The notes beneath the pieces are model-generated. The model did no database searches, was not told the origin of the DNA, and saw only the letters and a program-made list of their open reading frames with translations. From NCBI GenBank assembly GCA_001001625.1, contig LCKU01000004.1, positions 11,070 through 35,900 on the forward strand: DNA of 24,831 nt. Reading direction: 5' to 3'. A program made the translations under genes and the position numbers. This document shows positions 1-7,289 of the stretch, piece by piece. The number at the start of each line of letters is the position of its first letter. Position 1 is the stretch's first letter. The DNA is from Parcubacteria group bacterium GW2011_GWA2_45_30. Its GTDB lineage: Bacteria > Patescibacteriota > Minisyncoccia > Sungbacterales > HO2-52-23.

Positions 1-58
1 TATAAAATTTCCGCAAGGAATTATGGGTGAGGTGAAGATACTCGTAGAAGCGGAGTAA
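1..58 (+). CDS. 3' end of an unidentified protein (partial)
   Basis: An open frame enters from the left edge and ends at TAA (56-58). It gives 18 residues, ending GEVKILVEAE. The fragment is too short to assign to a family. It is read as a gene end because the frame is open to the edge and a repeat-rich spacer and pyrG follow on the same strand. It could be a chance open frame. Confidence 0.4.
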   Translation, partial: IKFPQGIMGEVKILVEAE

Positions 59-136
59 TCAAAACACCTAACACTTAACACCTGACATCTGATTTGTAAT
101 TCGTTCGCATGTCATTTGTCAAATGTCAGTTGTCTT
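59..136. repeat. Low-complexity microrepeat spacer before pyrG
   Basis: The spacer is built from near-repeats: variants of CACCTAACACTTAACACCTGACA, then variants of GTCATTTGTC / AAATGTCAGTTGTC that run up to and over the pyrG start codon. The second part is partly self-complementary (GTCATTTG / CAAATGTC). No clear Shine-Dalgarno or sigma-70 promoter is visible. It is the same sort of short, AT-rich, partly palindromic unit found inside several genes of this window. Confidence 0.6.
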
Positions 137-1762
137 ATGTCAAAGTATATATTTGTTTGTGGCGGAGTAATCTCCGGAGTAGGAAAGGGCACGGCAACCG
201 CCTCGATGGCGCTTTTATTGAAAGCGCGCGGGTTTCGCGTGACAGCTGTCAAAATCGATCAATATCTTAATGTTGACGCGGGAACTATCAGGCCGACCGA
301 ACATGGCGAGGTATTTGTGACGGATGACGGCATGGAGACCGATCAAGACCTTGGTAATTATGAACGGTTCCTTGATCAAGATATCCTTTCGATAAATTAC
401 ATGACGACCGGCTCTATTTATCTAACCGTGATTCAAAAGGAGCGGAATTTTGAGTATGACGGCGAGGACGTGGAAGTCATCCCGCATATTCCAGAGGAAA
501 TTGTGCGGCGCATCAAACGCGCCGCGCACCAAACCAAATCGGATTTTGTCTTTATTGAGATCGGCGGGACCGTCGGTGAATACCAAAATCTGGTATTTTT
601 GGAAGCGGCGCGGATGATGCATTTTGAGGCGCCGCAGGATGTGCTTTTTACGCTTGTCTCCTATTTGCCGGTGCCGGCGATGATTGGTGAGATGAAAACC
701 AAGCCCACCCAGCAGGCGGCGCGGTTTTTGTTTGAAGCCGGCATTCAGCCCGATATCATTTTGGCGCGTTCGGAGGGGCCGATAGATGAAAAACGCAGAG
801 AAAAAATTTCGCTTTTTTGCAACGTGCCCAAAAAACATGTAATTTCGGCTCCGGACGTGAAATCAATATATGAAATACCTTTAAATTTTGAGAAAGAGGG
901 ATTGGCAGAAGTGATCCTCAACACTTTTCACGTGAAGGCGCGAAGAAAAAATCTAAACCAATGGACTGCGTTTGTACATACGACTAAAAGCGTTACGCGT
1001 CCGGTCAAAATCGCAATCGTAGGAAAATATTTCCAGACCGGAGATTTTATCTTATCCGATTCTTATATATCGGTCATTGAAGCCGTAAAACATGCCGCCT
1101 GGCATTTTAAACGAAAACCGGAAATTTCGTGGTTAGGATCGGAAATTTATGAAAAAGATCCGCGTAGAATTCGGGAGCTGAAAAAATATGATGGCATCAT
1201 TGTCCCGGGTGGATTTGGCAGTAGGGGAGTGGAGGGAAAAATAAAGGCGATAGAATTTTGCCGGAAACAAAAAATCCCGTTTCTTGGACTCTGCTACGGG
1301 CTTCAACTCGCGGTTGTTGAGTTTGCCCGCAACGTATGCAAAATGCCCGGAGCGCATACCACCGAAGTCAACCCCAAAACAAAATATCCGGTTATTCATA
1401 CCCTGCCCGAACAGCTTGCGAATATCCGTGAGAAGCGGATTGGCGGCTCTATGCGGCTTGGCGCATATATGTGCGATGTGAAGCCCGGAACTGCGGCCTT
1501 CAAGGCGTATGGCACAAAACTTATCACCGAGCGCCACCGGCATCGTTACGAGGTCAATAACGACTACCGCGAGGCGTTGGAAATGGGCGGCATAGTATTT
1601 TCCGGCATCAACTCTGAACGAAATCTTATTGAGATTGGAGAGCTCAAAGACCACCCGTTTTTTGTCGGTACCCAGTTTCATCCGGAATTCAAATCCCGTC
1701 CGCTCCATCCGCATCCTTTGTATCGCGAATTCTTAAAGGCGGCCATATCGCACCATTCGTAA
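137..1762 (+). CDS. pyrG: CTP synthase (glutamine hydrolysing)
   Basis: Converts UTP to CTP using ATP and glutamine, the last step of pyrimidine nucleotide synthesis, in the cytoplasm. Both domains are complete. The N-terminal synthetase has the P-loop GVISGVGKGT near the start and IGGTVGEYQN in the middle; the C-terminal class I glutamine amidotransferase has the nucleophile in FLGLCYGLQLA (Cys386 from this start) and the His-Glu pair in TQFHPEF (His515, Glu517). The 541-residue length is normal. The ATG at 137 is preferred over a TTG at 116 because the family begins MxKYIFVxGG; the seven extra residues come from the repeat-rich leader. No ribosome binding site is obvious. A strong inverted repeat follows the gene. 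Confidence 0.97.
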   Translation: MSKYIFVCGGVISGVGKGTATASMALLLKARGFRVTAVKIDQYLNVDAGTIRPTEHGEVFVTDDGMETDQDLGNYERFLDQDILSINYMTTGSIYLTVIQKERNFEYDGEDVEVIPHIPEEIVRRIKRAAHQTKSDFVFIEIGGTVGEYQNLVFLEAARMMHFEAPQDVLFTLVSYLPVPAMIGEMKTKPTQQAARFLFEAGIQPDIILARSEGPIDEKRREKISLFCNVPKKHVISAPDVKSIYEIPLNFEKEGLAEVILNTFHVKARRKNLNQWTAFVHTTKSVTRPVKIAIVGKYFQTGDFILSDSYISVIEAVKHAAWHFKRKPEISWLGSEIYEKDPRRIRELKKYDGIIVPGGFGSRGVEGKIKAIEFCRKQKIPFLGLCYGLQLAVVEFARNVCKMPGAHTTEVNPKTKYPVIHTLPEQLANIREKRIGGSMRLGAYMCDVKPGTAAFKAYGTKLITERHRHRYEVNNDYREALEMGGIVFSGINSERNLIEIGELKDHPFFVGTQFHPEFKSRPLHPHPLYREFLKAAISHHS

Positions 1763-1788
1763 AGTAGTCCAGCTAAACTTAAAAATTC

Positions 1789-1832
1789 AAATATGTCAAC
1801 TATTCAACGATAGCGGAATAGTTGACATATTT
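1789..1832. terminator. Perfect 17-bp inverted repeat, possible bidirectional terminator
   Basis: The arms 1789-1805 and 1816-1832 are perfectly complementary around a 10-nt loop. The right arm ends in a short T run, and on the other strand the left arm is also followed by T-rich sequence. It lies 27 bp after the pyrG stop and 18 bp before the next start codon. The T tract is weak. The right arm also contains TTGACA (1822-1827), so an operator or promoter role for the next gene is possible. Confidence 0.5.
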
Positions 1833-1850
1833 TAGAATCGGGAAATTCGT

Positions 1851-3509
1851 ATGTTGGCTGAATCCAAACAATGCCAAAATTGTAAAAAAGAATTCCGGAT
1901 TGAACCGGAAGATTTTGCGATGTATGAAAAACGGAGTATTCCGCCGTCCGATAAGTGTCCGGTGTGCCGCTGGAAACATTTGCTATCATTTTGGGTTTTT
2001 GGACGATTTAGGATAGGAGAATCTGCCTTGAGCGGAAAGCGGATAATCACTGTTTTGCCGGAAAATACCGCCTTTCCCGTATATGATTACAAAGAGTTTA
2101 TTTCTGATAAATGGGACCCCATGGTCTATGGACAAAATTATGATTTTGACCGGCCTTTTTTTAAGCAGTTTGCCGAACTTCAAGCCAAAGTCCCGCATCC
2201 ACATCAGGTTGGTTTGGGCAATACCGACTGTCCTTGGACGGATGATTGGTGGTATTCAAAAGAATGCTATTTGTGCCGTTCCGGAATTTATTGCGAAAAA
2301 ACAAGTTATGCTTATCGCGTTTCCGGCCTAAAAGATTGCGTGGATATTACGTATTCATTTGACCTTGAACAGTCTTATGATTGTCTGTATTGTTTCAAAA
2401 GCTACAAACTACGTCATGCATTTAATTCTCGCAATTGTCTGGAAAGCGCGTTTTTATATGACTGCCGCAATGTACAAAACTGCTTCATGTGTTGGAATTT
2501 ACGGAATAAGAAATATCATATTTTGAATAAGCCCTATTCTAAAGACGATTATTTTAAAAAATTAAAAGAATTTGATCTACATTCTTATTCAGTTGTTCAA
2601 AAATTTAAGGAAGAATTTGCCAGTCATATTGCCAATGACGCTACTCACCGGGAAAATTTTAATACACAGACCGTTAACTGCCGGGGCAATTTCTTATCCG
2701 AATGCAAAAATTGCTATAACTGCTATTTTGTAAATAATTCGGAAAATTTACGCCATTCTTTCCGCGCTTATGAAGCCAAAGATGCGATTGATACGATATC
2801 GTGTATGAGCGAACATTCGGCCGTAAGTTCTTTGGATCAGCTGGGATATGGAAATGTCGGCCTGCTTTATGGTACGAAGTGCCGCTACAGCGTTTATCTT
2901 GATTCTTGTGACGAATGTGAATATTGCTTTGGTTGTATAGGATTAAGGAAAAAGAGTTTTTGCATCTTGAATAAGCAATATAGTGAGCAAGAGTATCATA
3001 AGATTGTGGAAAAGATCAAAGCCGATATGCAAAAGCGTGATGAATGGGGAAGATTTTTGCCGCTTTCTATGGCCTATTCGGGCTACAATTTATCTTTGGC
3101 CCAAATAATGTTTCCCGAAAAAGAAGATACGATTGCCGAAATTGGCGGTCGATGGGACACTCTTCCGGTTCAAAACTTTGCTAACACCATAAATAGCGAA
3201 GATTTGCCGGGCAGAATTGATGACGTCAAAGATGACATAGTTAAGCAACGCATTATTTGCGCGGAAACCGGCCTTAGTTATAATATTGCGCCGCATGAAC
3301 TTGCATTTTACAAAGAACATGGCATTCCTTTACCACGTCGGCATTTTGATTTGCGCACCCTAAATAGATTCCGTTCCATGACGCTTATGATTTATCCGCA
3401 GCGCGGTACTTGCATGATTTGCCAAACGGAAATTGAGCATTATTATTCTTCGAAACTGGGTTATAAAAAAATTGCCTGCGTGGATTGTTATCAACGCGAG
3501 GTTGTATAA
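1851..3509 (+). CDS. Cysteine-rich multi-zinc-ribbon protein of unknown function
   Basis: I do not know its function; it resembles a large uncharacterised cysteine-rich family I associate with Parcubacteria genomes. It has 552 residues and 31 cysteines, mostly in CxxC pairs. Residues 8-39 form a zinc ribbon (C8/C11, C36/C39). The middle (127-371) is a series of CxxC elements with an internal duplication: C211xxC214...ILNKPYS and C359xxC362...ILNKQYS. Residues 470-502 look like a second copy of the N-terminal ribbon (FxIxPxxxAxY, GIPLPR) that has lost three of its four cysteines. A last ribbon (C521/C524, C543/C546) ends the protein. There is no signal peptide or membrane segment. The ATG is preceded only by a weak GGGA. 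The many metal sites suggest a structural, nucleic-acid-binding or redox role, which is inference. Confidence 0.85.
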   Translation: MLAESKQCQNCKKEFRIEPEDFAMYEKRSIPPSDKCPVCRWKHLLSFWVFGRFRIGESALSGKRIITVLPENTAFPVYDYKEFISDKWDPMVYGQNYDFDRPFFKQFAELQAKVPHPHQVGLGNTDCPWTDDWWYSKECYLCRSGIYCEKTSYAYRVSGLKDCVDITYSFDLEQSYDCLYCFKSYKLRHAFNSRNCLESAFLYDCRNVQNCFMCWNLRNKKYHILNKPYSKDDYFKKLKEFDLHSYSVVQKFKEEFASHIANDATHRENFNTQTVNCRGNFLSECKNCYNCYFVNNSENLRHSFRAYEAKDAIDTISCMSEHSAVSSLDQLGYGNVGLLYGTKCRYSVYLDSCDECEYCFGCIGLRKKSFCILNKQYSEQEYHKIVEKIKADMQKRDEWGRFLPLSMAYSGYNLSLAQIMFPEKEDTIAEIGGRWDTLPVQNFANTINSEDLPGRIDDVKDDIVKQRIICAETGLSYNIAPHELAFYKEHGIPLPRRHFDLRTLNRFRSMTLMIYPQRGTCMICQTEIEHYYSSKLGYKKIACVDCYQREVV

Positions 3510-3522
3510 AAAACCCTCTCAA

Positions 3523-3801
3523 TCAAGCCGGTACTATATTTACTTCTTTAGCATATCTAGTGGTGCCGTCAAAGCGGGTTTTGCGGCGATCGCTAAACTT
3601 GACAAGGCCAGCGCGAAGCGCAAATAATGTATCATCGGAGGCGCGTTTAACTCCTTTACCCGCAAGGAAACGGGATCCTCTTTGACGAATCAAAATATCG
3701 CCGGTTTTAACCCGTTCCCCGTCGTATTTCTTAACGCCTAAATATTTGGGCTGGGAGTCCCGGCCGTATTTGCCAGCTCCAGCGGATTTGGTATGTGCCA
3801 T
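3523..3801 (-). CDS. rpmA: 50S ribosomal protein L27
   Basis: Component of the large ribosomal subunit whose N-terminus reaches toward the peptidyl-transferase centre. It has 92 residues and starts MAHTKSAGAG, followed by GRDSQPKYLGVKK and ILIRQRGSRFLAGKGV, then DDTLFALRAGLVKF: the full L27 pattern. There is no N-terminal extension of the Firmicutes type that needs a protease. In most bacteria the gene follows rplU (L21); here it stands alone, convergent to the cysteine-rich gene with only 13 bp between the stops. A 7-bp hairpin (3822-3845) lies in its leader and a larger palindromic element lies further upstream. Confidence 0.96.
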   Translation of the reverse strand: MAHTKSAGAGKYGRDSQPKYLGVKKYDGERVKTGDILIRQRGSRFLAGKGVKRASDDTLFALRAGLVKFSDRRKTRFDGTTRYAKEVNIVPA

Positions 3802-3821
3802 AATTTCCGAAAATTTGGAGC

Positions 3822-3845
3822 TTCAGCGAACAAATTTCCGCTGAA
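3822..3845 (-). promoter_or_regulatory. Leader hairpin upstream of rpmA
   Basis: TTCAGCG (3822-3828) and CGCTGAA (3839-3845) form a perfect 7-bp stem with a 10-nt loop, 21 bp upstream of the L27 start codon. It could affect translation or be part of a promoter/operator. No clear -35/-10 pair is seen. Low confidence in a function. Confidence 0.3.
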
Positions 3846-3855
3846 ATTATGAGCA

Positions 3856-3999
3856 TCCCGCACTATTTTTGCCATGTAAACAAGAGGATCCGCCAATTTA
3901 AATAGCAACGTAAATTTATGCGAGTTGCGTGGCCGAATAGGCCAATCCTCTTGGGCGAAGCAACGAGCACATGTGCTATATGGCAAAAATAGTGCGGGA
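3856..3999. repeat. 144-bp nested palindromic element A (MITE-like or structured RNA)
   Basis: Perfect 20-bp terminal inverted repeats (3856-3875 and 3980-3999) contain CACTATTTTTGCC. Inside are further nested pairs: CAAGAGGAT (3881-3889) with ATCCTCTTG (3945-3953), GCAAC (3905-3909) with GTTGC (3924-3928), and the small hairpin GGCC-GAATA-GGCC (3931-3943). It fills the gap between the divergent genes rpmA and the next plus-strand gene. No ORF is present. Its organisation and ends resemble the element at 12355-12485. It may be a non-autonomous mobile element, a protein-binding palindrome or a folded RNA. Confidence 0.65.
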
Positions 4000-4034
4000 G
4001 GCCATTCCTTAATTAATTTTAATATCCAATAACT

Positions 4035-4439
4035 ATGTTATCTAACCATCTCCAAAAAGTCAAATTATGGATTAGTACCAATAAATCCGACCTTTACATC
4101 GCAAGCATCATTTTTTTGACCGCGGTTGCCAGTTTTGGCCTGGGACGGCTTTCTATATTATGGCCGGAGAAAGAACCCATCATAATTGAGAATCATGAAT
4201 TAGGAATAAGGAATAATGAAACTGCGGAAAAAACGCTAAATTCAATATCGCCTAATTCATCCTTCATAATTCCTAATTCCAGCCAAAAGTATGTAGCATC
4301 CAAAAACGGCGCCGCATACCATTTTCCATGGTGTTCAGGGGCATTACGCATAAAAGAGGAAAACAAAATCTGGTTTGAAACAAAAGAAGAAGCGGAGAAA
4401 GCCGGATATAAACCCGCCGGAAATTGCGAAGGACTCTGA
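4035..4439 (+). CDS. Membrane-anchored protein with Ada-type metal-binding-like module
   Basis: A 134-residue protein with one transmembrane helix (about 20-42: IASIIFLTAVASFGLG) and a C-terminal module from residue 86: YVASKNGAAYHFPWC, IWFETKEEAEKAGYKP and a final C131. This resembles the Ada-type zinc-binding fold with H96, C100 and C131 as possible ligands, although the four-cysteine set of true Ada is not there. I infer a small domain displayed outside the membrane. The linker (about 50-84) is encoded by two inverted copies of an AT-rich repeat, so it is probably disordered. Function is unknown. The palindromic element A lies upstream and no good promoter is visible. Confidence 0.75.
   Translation: MLSNHLQKVKLWISTNKSDLYIASIIFLTAVASFGLGRLSILWPEKEPIIIENHELGIRNNETAEKTLNSISPNSSFIIPNSSQKYVASKNGAAYHFPWCSGALRIKEENKIWFETKEEAEKAGYKPAGNCEGL
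4182..4280. repeat. Pair of inverted AT-rich microrepeats inside a coding region
   Basis: Segment 4182-4220 has the run GAATTAGGAATAAGGAATAA. Segment 4251-4280 reads on the other strand GGAATTAGGAATTATGAAGG. The two are diverged inverted copies of one GGAATTA-type unit, and both are translated in the linker of the 4035-4439 gene as low-complexity Asn/Ile/Ser sequence. Confidence 0.65.
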
Positions 4440-4464
4440 AAATGGCTTGCTAACATTACTACTA

Positions 4465-4493
4465 TTGAATCTTTGCCAGAATCGTTCTATAAT
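4465..4493 (+). promoter_or_regulatory. Sigma-70-type promoter for the dipeptidase fusion gene
   Basis: TTGAAT (4465-4470), a 17-bp spacer, and a perfect TATAAT (4488-4493). The expected start of transcription is near 4500, leaving a leader of about 20 nt before the ATG at 4522. This is one of the clearest promoters in the window. Confidence 0.7.
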
Positions 4494-4521
4494 TTCCCTG
4501 GTTCATTGAATTAGGGATTTT

Positions 4522-5601
4522 ATGTCGATTAATATGTATTTTTCCGAATTTCGGGCGCCGGATTTTGAACTTCCCGTGATTGGTTCCGACAAAAATTTTC
4601 GCCTTTATGATCTTATCGGCAAAGGTGAGCGATTCATATTTTTGCATTTTGGCTGTGTGGAGCTTTTCCAGAGTGAAGCCGGGGAGAGGTATCGCCTGGA
4701 AAATCTACTAAAACATGATGACATTGCAGTAATTTGGATCTATCTTCATAAAACCGTAGAAGATATTAAAAAATATGCGGCAGGAGCCATCTTTCCCATA
4801 CTGCATGATCCGAAATCCATTATTCCGCGGCTATATTATTTTGATCAGCTTCCGGCAGTGTATCTTTTGGCTCCGGATGGCAGGTTCGCCATGACCGATA
4901 TGCATTCTTTGTTTCCGCGGCCGATTTCCGCCCTGGAATTATGGAAAGAGAATGGGGCATCCGAAATACTGGATAAAGCTACAAGCATTTGGGAAAATGA
5001 ATGGCGCAAAAGCATTGACTGGGTAAATCTTCCTGACTATGGATTTCCGATTGAGAAGCGATACTACCATTATGGCTGGACTGATGATCCCCAATGCCGC
5101 GTACAAAGGCCGGTGGTAAACGCGCTTGCCAATGCGCGGACATATCTTCGCCATTGGAATTGTTTCAAGGGATATAATTTTCTTATCTGGGACGCGTATC
5201 GGGATTACTTTACTCATCAGAAAATGGTGGAAAGTTTCAGACGAAGGATCGCCGAAATGCATAAAGGCGCATCTGATGAGTTCATCAATGCGGAAATTCG
5301 TAAATACGCTTCCGCAACAAGCCGAATCTATTTGAAAGCCGGATCGCATAGGCAGGGGACTTCGATAGATCTGACATTGCTAGATGAAGTCGGGAAACCT
5401 TTAGATATGGGTACGGACCAGGATGAACTTTCAGCAGAAGCGCATCCGCTTTACTACAAAGATATTTTCCCTCGGTCAAATAGTGAGCACGAATTCCACG
5501 AAAACCGGATGCTTTTATGGGAAGTCATGAAGAGCGCCGGATTCACCCCGCACCCGCGCGAATGGTGGCATTTTGATTATATTAGCAAGGCCTCGGATTA
5601 A
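4522..5601 (+). CDS. Thioredoxin-fold (peroxiredoxin-like) / VanX-type D-Ala-D-Ala dipeptidase fusion
   Basis: Two domains in 359 residues. Residues 10-140 look like an AhpC/TSA or TlpA-type thioredoxin fold (APDFELP, then FIFLHFGCVELF and FPILHD), with a single cysteine, Cys45, at the active-site place and no CxxC. Residues 165-355 match peptidase M15D (VanX/DdpX), which splits D-Ala-D-Ala: LIWDAYRD with the conserved Arg227, SHRQGTSIDLTL supplying zinc ligands His276 and Asp283, and REWWHFDY supplying catalytic Glu347 and ligand His350. The His-x6-Asp and Glu-x2-His spacing is as in VanX. No signal peptide is seen, so it is probably cytoplasmic. It has its own promoter and overlaps the convergent nuclease gene by 4 bp at the stops. 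The dipeptidase call is firm; the role of the N-terminal domain is not. Confidence 0.85.
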   Translation: MSINMYFSEFRAPDFELPVIGSDKNFRLYDLIGKGERFIFLHFGCVELFQSEAGERYRLENLLKHDDIAVIWIYLHKTVEDIKKYAAGAIFPILHDPKSIIPRLYYFDQLPAVYLLAPDGRFAMTDMHSLFPRPISALELWKENGASEILDKATSIWENEWRKSIDWVNLPDYGFPIEKRYYHYGWTDDPQCRVQRPVVNALANARTYLRHWNCFKGYNFLIWDAYRDYFTHQKMVESFRRRIAEMHKGASDEFINAEIRKYASATSRIYLKAGSHRQGTSIDLTLLDEVGKPLDMGTDQDELSAEAHPLYYKDIFPRSNSEHEFHENRMLLWEVMKSAGFTPHPREWWHFDYISKASD

Positions 5602-6797
5602 TCCGGGGTTATTTTATTAAAAGATGTTGTGAGTGATGCGTATTCTTTGGCGACTTTTCGGACATCCATAATCTGCGTGCGGATTTCTTCGGGAATTTCT
5701 TTCATGATTTTTTTGAGTTTTGTTTCATCCGCCTCCAAAATGTCTTCCCATTTGCCAATAGGGGAGAGGAGGGCTTTGATTTTTTCCATATCATATTCGT
5801 AGCGCTGAATTATTTTTTTAGAAATCATGCCCCCATCCCCAAATACCCGAGTCAACCCCTCCTGCTCCATATATTTTTTAATCTGCTCCTGCAGTTCTTT
5901 AAGCCGTGCGTCATTTTTCTGATCCGCCTTTTTAATTTCAAAATATTCTTTTATTACATTCTCAATTTCGGATTTCGGATTTCGGATTTCGGATTTTCGA
6001 TAAAGGTGTTTCCACGCCGGACACATGGGCCTATATCCGCACCAATTGCAAAGAGCCGAGGGCATGGGCTCGAATTCTTTGCCTGTTTTAATTTTTTCCT
6101 GAATTTCGGCAATGGTTTTTAATATGTGCTCTTTGGTTTTGGCGGTAGTTTCCACGCTGGGCTGGGTGCTTAATTTTTCTCCGTGTTTTAAAAAATACAA
6201 GCTCAAAGTTATATCCCCCGGTTTTATATGCGGCCAGCGTTTTTGCAGGCCTAGAGAGTAAAGTGAAAGCTGTAAATCGCTGTTTAAGGCATCTTGCGAG
6301 GGCATCCTTTTTCCGGTTTTATAATCAATAATCTCGTATTTTCCATCCGCAAATTTATCAATCCTGTCAATTATACCAGCCAATATGTGGGTTTCGCCGG
6401 TTTTCTCATCCGCAATCATGACCTCAAAACGCGACTCAAGGTCAAGAATTATAAAATTCCATGGCGCGTTTTTCTCATAAAATTTTTTGAGCATTTTCAC
6501 TCCTTCTTCAAAATACGCTTTTTCTCCTTCCCCACTTAAAGCGAGCTTTCTTGGATCATGCTTTGATTCCGCTTCAAATACCTCTCGCAAAGGCCAATTC
6601 TTGCGAAAATGGGCAATTACTTCATCCAGGGTGGGAAAAAGGGGATTGGAGGTAAACATGAATTTCAACGTACTATGAATCAGGGTGCCAAAAATCGCCT
6701 CCCGGTTTTTTGGCACACGGATTCTGTTAATATTTTGAAACTCATATTTTTGCGGGCACTGCAAATAAGTACCTATTGCGGAATATGAAGTGCGCAT
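5598..6797 (-). CDS. RecB-family PD-(D/E)XK nuclease with Fe-S cysteine set
   Basis: A 399-residue DNA nuclease of the RecB/Cas4-like (PDDEXK_1) superfamily. It shows S-x-IGTYLQCP at the N-terminus (Cys14), GTLIHSTL (His41), GIIDRID (Asp144), IIDYKTGK (Asp158, Lys160), a QLSLYS motif (Gln176) and CNWCGYRPMC (Cys250, 253, 259). The four cysteines match the 4Fe-4S pattern of AddB and Cas4-type nucleases. Beyond residue 265 there is a low-complexity insertion (KSEIRNPKSEIEN) and a charged, partly coiled-coil tail to 399 that is not part of the core. There is no helicase gene or cas gene beside it. I infer a standalone repair or processing nuclease. It reads from a near-leaderless promoter shared with the divergent small zinc-ribbon gene. 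Confidence 0.87.
   Translation of the reverse strand: MRTSYSAIGTYLQCPQKYEFQNINRIRVPKNREAIFGTLIHSTLKFMFTSNPLFPTLDEVIAHFRKNWPLREVFEAESKHDPRKLALSGEGEKAYFEEGVKMLKKFYEKNAPWNFIILDLESRFEVMIADEKTGETHILAGIIDRIDKFADGKYEIIDYKTGKRMPSQDALNSDLQLSLYSLGLQKRWPHIKPGDITLSLYFLKHGEKLSTQPSVETTAKTKEHILKTIAEIQEKIKTGKEFEPMPSALCNWCGYRPMCPAWKHLYRKSEIRNPKSEIENVIKEYFEIKKADQKNDARLKELQEQIKKYMEQEGLTRVFGDGGMISKKIIQRYEYDMEKIKALLSPIGKWEDILEADETKLKKIMKEIPEEIRTQIMDVRKVAKEYASLTTSFNKITPD
5966..5997. repeat. Heptamer tandem repeat (GGATTTC x4) within the nuclease gene
   Basis: Four head-to-tail 7-bp units from 5970 to 5997, the last with one C-to-T change, preceded by a partial unit. They encode the KSEIRNPKSEIE stretch (about residues 268-279) just after the Fe-S cysteines. 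Loss or gain of one unit would shift the frame. Confidence 0.85.
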
Positions 6798-6807
6798 GAT
6801 ACTATTT

Positions 6808-6836
6808 ATGATAGCTCATTAAAAAAGATTGGACAA
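6808..6836 (-). promoter_or_regulatory. Candidate promoter for the nuclease gene
   Basis: On the minus strand TTGTCC (6831-6836), a 17-bp spacer and TATCAT (6808-6813) precede the ATG at 6797 by only 10 bp, so the transcript would be almost leaderless. It lies in the 42-bp divergent gap before the plus-strand gene at 6840. Confidence 0.45.
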
Positions 6837-6839
6837 GAT

Positions 6840-7148
6840 ATGAATAGGCACGGACATGCATTTATTTGCTCTAAATGCGGAAATATTCTTCATGATTCTG
6901 CGGTATGCATTGAATGCGACAATAAAAAATCTGAAAAAGAACAATCCTTTAAGGATTTGATAGAAAACATTGCGGGGCTTATAAAAGCATCCCGAACCCA
7001 TATGAGAGCCACTCTTAAAAATTCTGGATTCAGGGCTGATGATTTAGATTTAGACCCAGCAGTTAGATCTCTTCTGGGTTTATCCGCTAAGAAAAAGAGG
7101 AGAAATAAGACACGCAAAAAACGGAAAAAAAGTAAATCACGCCGATAA
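6840..7148 (+). CDS. Small zinc-ribbon protein with a highly basic tail
   Basis: A 102-residue protein of unknown function. The N-terminus is a four-cysteine zinc ribbon (C10xxC13 and C23xxC26). The middle (35-75) looks helical and the last 20 residues are almost all Lys and Arg (KKKRRNKTRKK and onward). This arrangement suggests binding to nucleic acid or the ribosome, which is inference. It is divergent from the nuclease and is followed by a good intrinsic terminator that overlaps its stop codon, so it is probably a single-gene transcript. No Shine-Dalgarno is evident. Confidence 0.7.
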   Translation: MNRHGHAFICSKCGNILHDSAVCIECDNKKSEKEQSFKDLIENIAGLIKASRTHMRATLKNSGFRADDLDLDPAVRSLLGLSAKKKRRNKTRKKRKKSKSRR

Positions 7149-7168
7149 GAATATCTTGTCGGCTTTTT
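7141..7168 (+). terminator. Intrinsic terminator after the zinc-ribbon gene
   Basis: GCCGATAAGA (7141-7150) pairs with TCTTGTCGGC (7154-7163) with one T-G wobble and a 3-nt loop, followed by TTTTT (7164-7168). The stop codon (7146-7148) lies within the stem. Confidence 0.85.
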
Positions 7169-7219
7169 GATAGGGGGGCTGTGGAAAAACGGGTTTTGCC
7201 CGCTGTATTTATTTATGCT

Positions 7220-7251
7220 AAATTGAGTATAATATCCCTAACACTCAATTT
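7220..7251 (+). promoter_or_regulatory. -10 box within a 9-bp inverted repeat upstream of the recombinase
   Basis: AAATTGAGT (7220-7228) and ACTCAATTT (7243-7251) are a perfect inverted repeat around a 14-nt centre. A perfect TATAAT (7228-7233) sits at the inner edge. The -35 region is poor, so the promoter may need an activator or be controlled through this palindrome. Confidence 0.5.
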
Positions 7252-7280
7252 GTTCTCGTATAAATACGGATACGAGAACA
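7251..7280. other. 11-8-11 palindrome, candidate Xer/lox-like core site or operator
   Basis: TGTTCTCGTAT (7251-7261) and ATACGAGAACA (7270-7280) are perfect inverted arms around an 8-bp centre (7262-7269). Eleven-bp arms with a 6-8 bp centre is the architecture of Xer recombinase core sites such as dif and cer. It lies 9 bp before the start codon of a tyrosine recombinase. An operator or leader hairpin would look the same from sequence alone. Confidence 0.55.
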
Positions 7281-7289
7281 TCTAATACG

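Noticed and set aside
422..1714. Open frames antisense to pyrG (138 and 193 residues)
   Set aside because: Entirely inside a confident gene with no family features of their own.
5598..6797. Calling the nuclease Cas4 and inferring a CRISPR system
   Set aside because: The motifs fit the broad RecB/AddB/Cas4 superfamily, but no cas genes and no repeat-spacer array are in the window, and the heptamer repeat is too short and lacks spacers.
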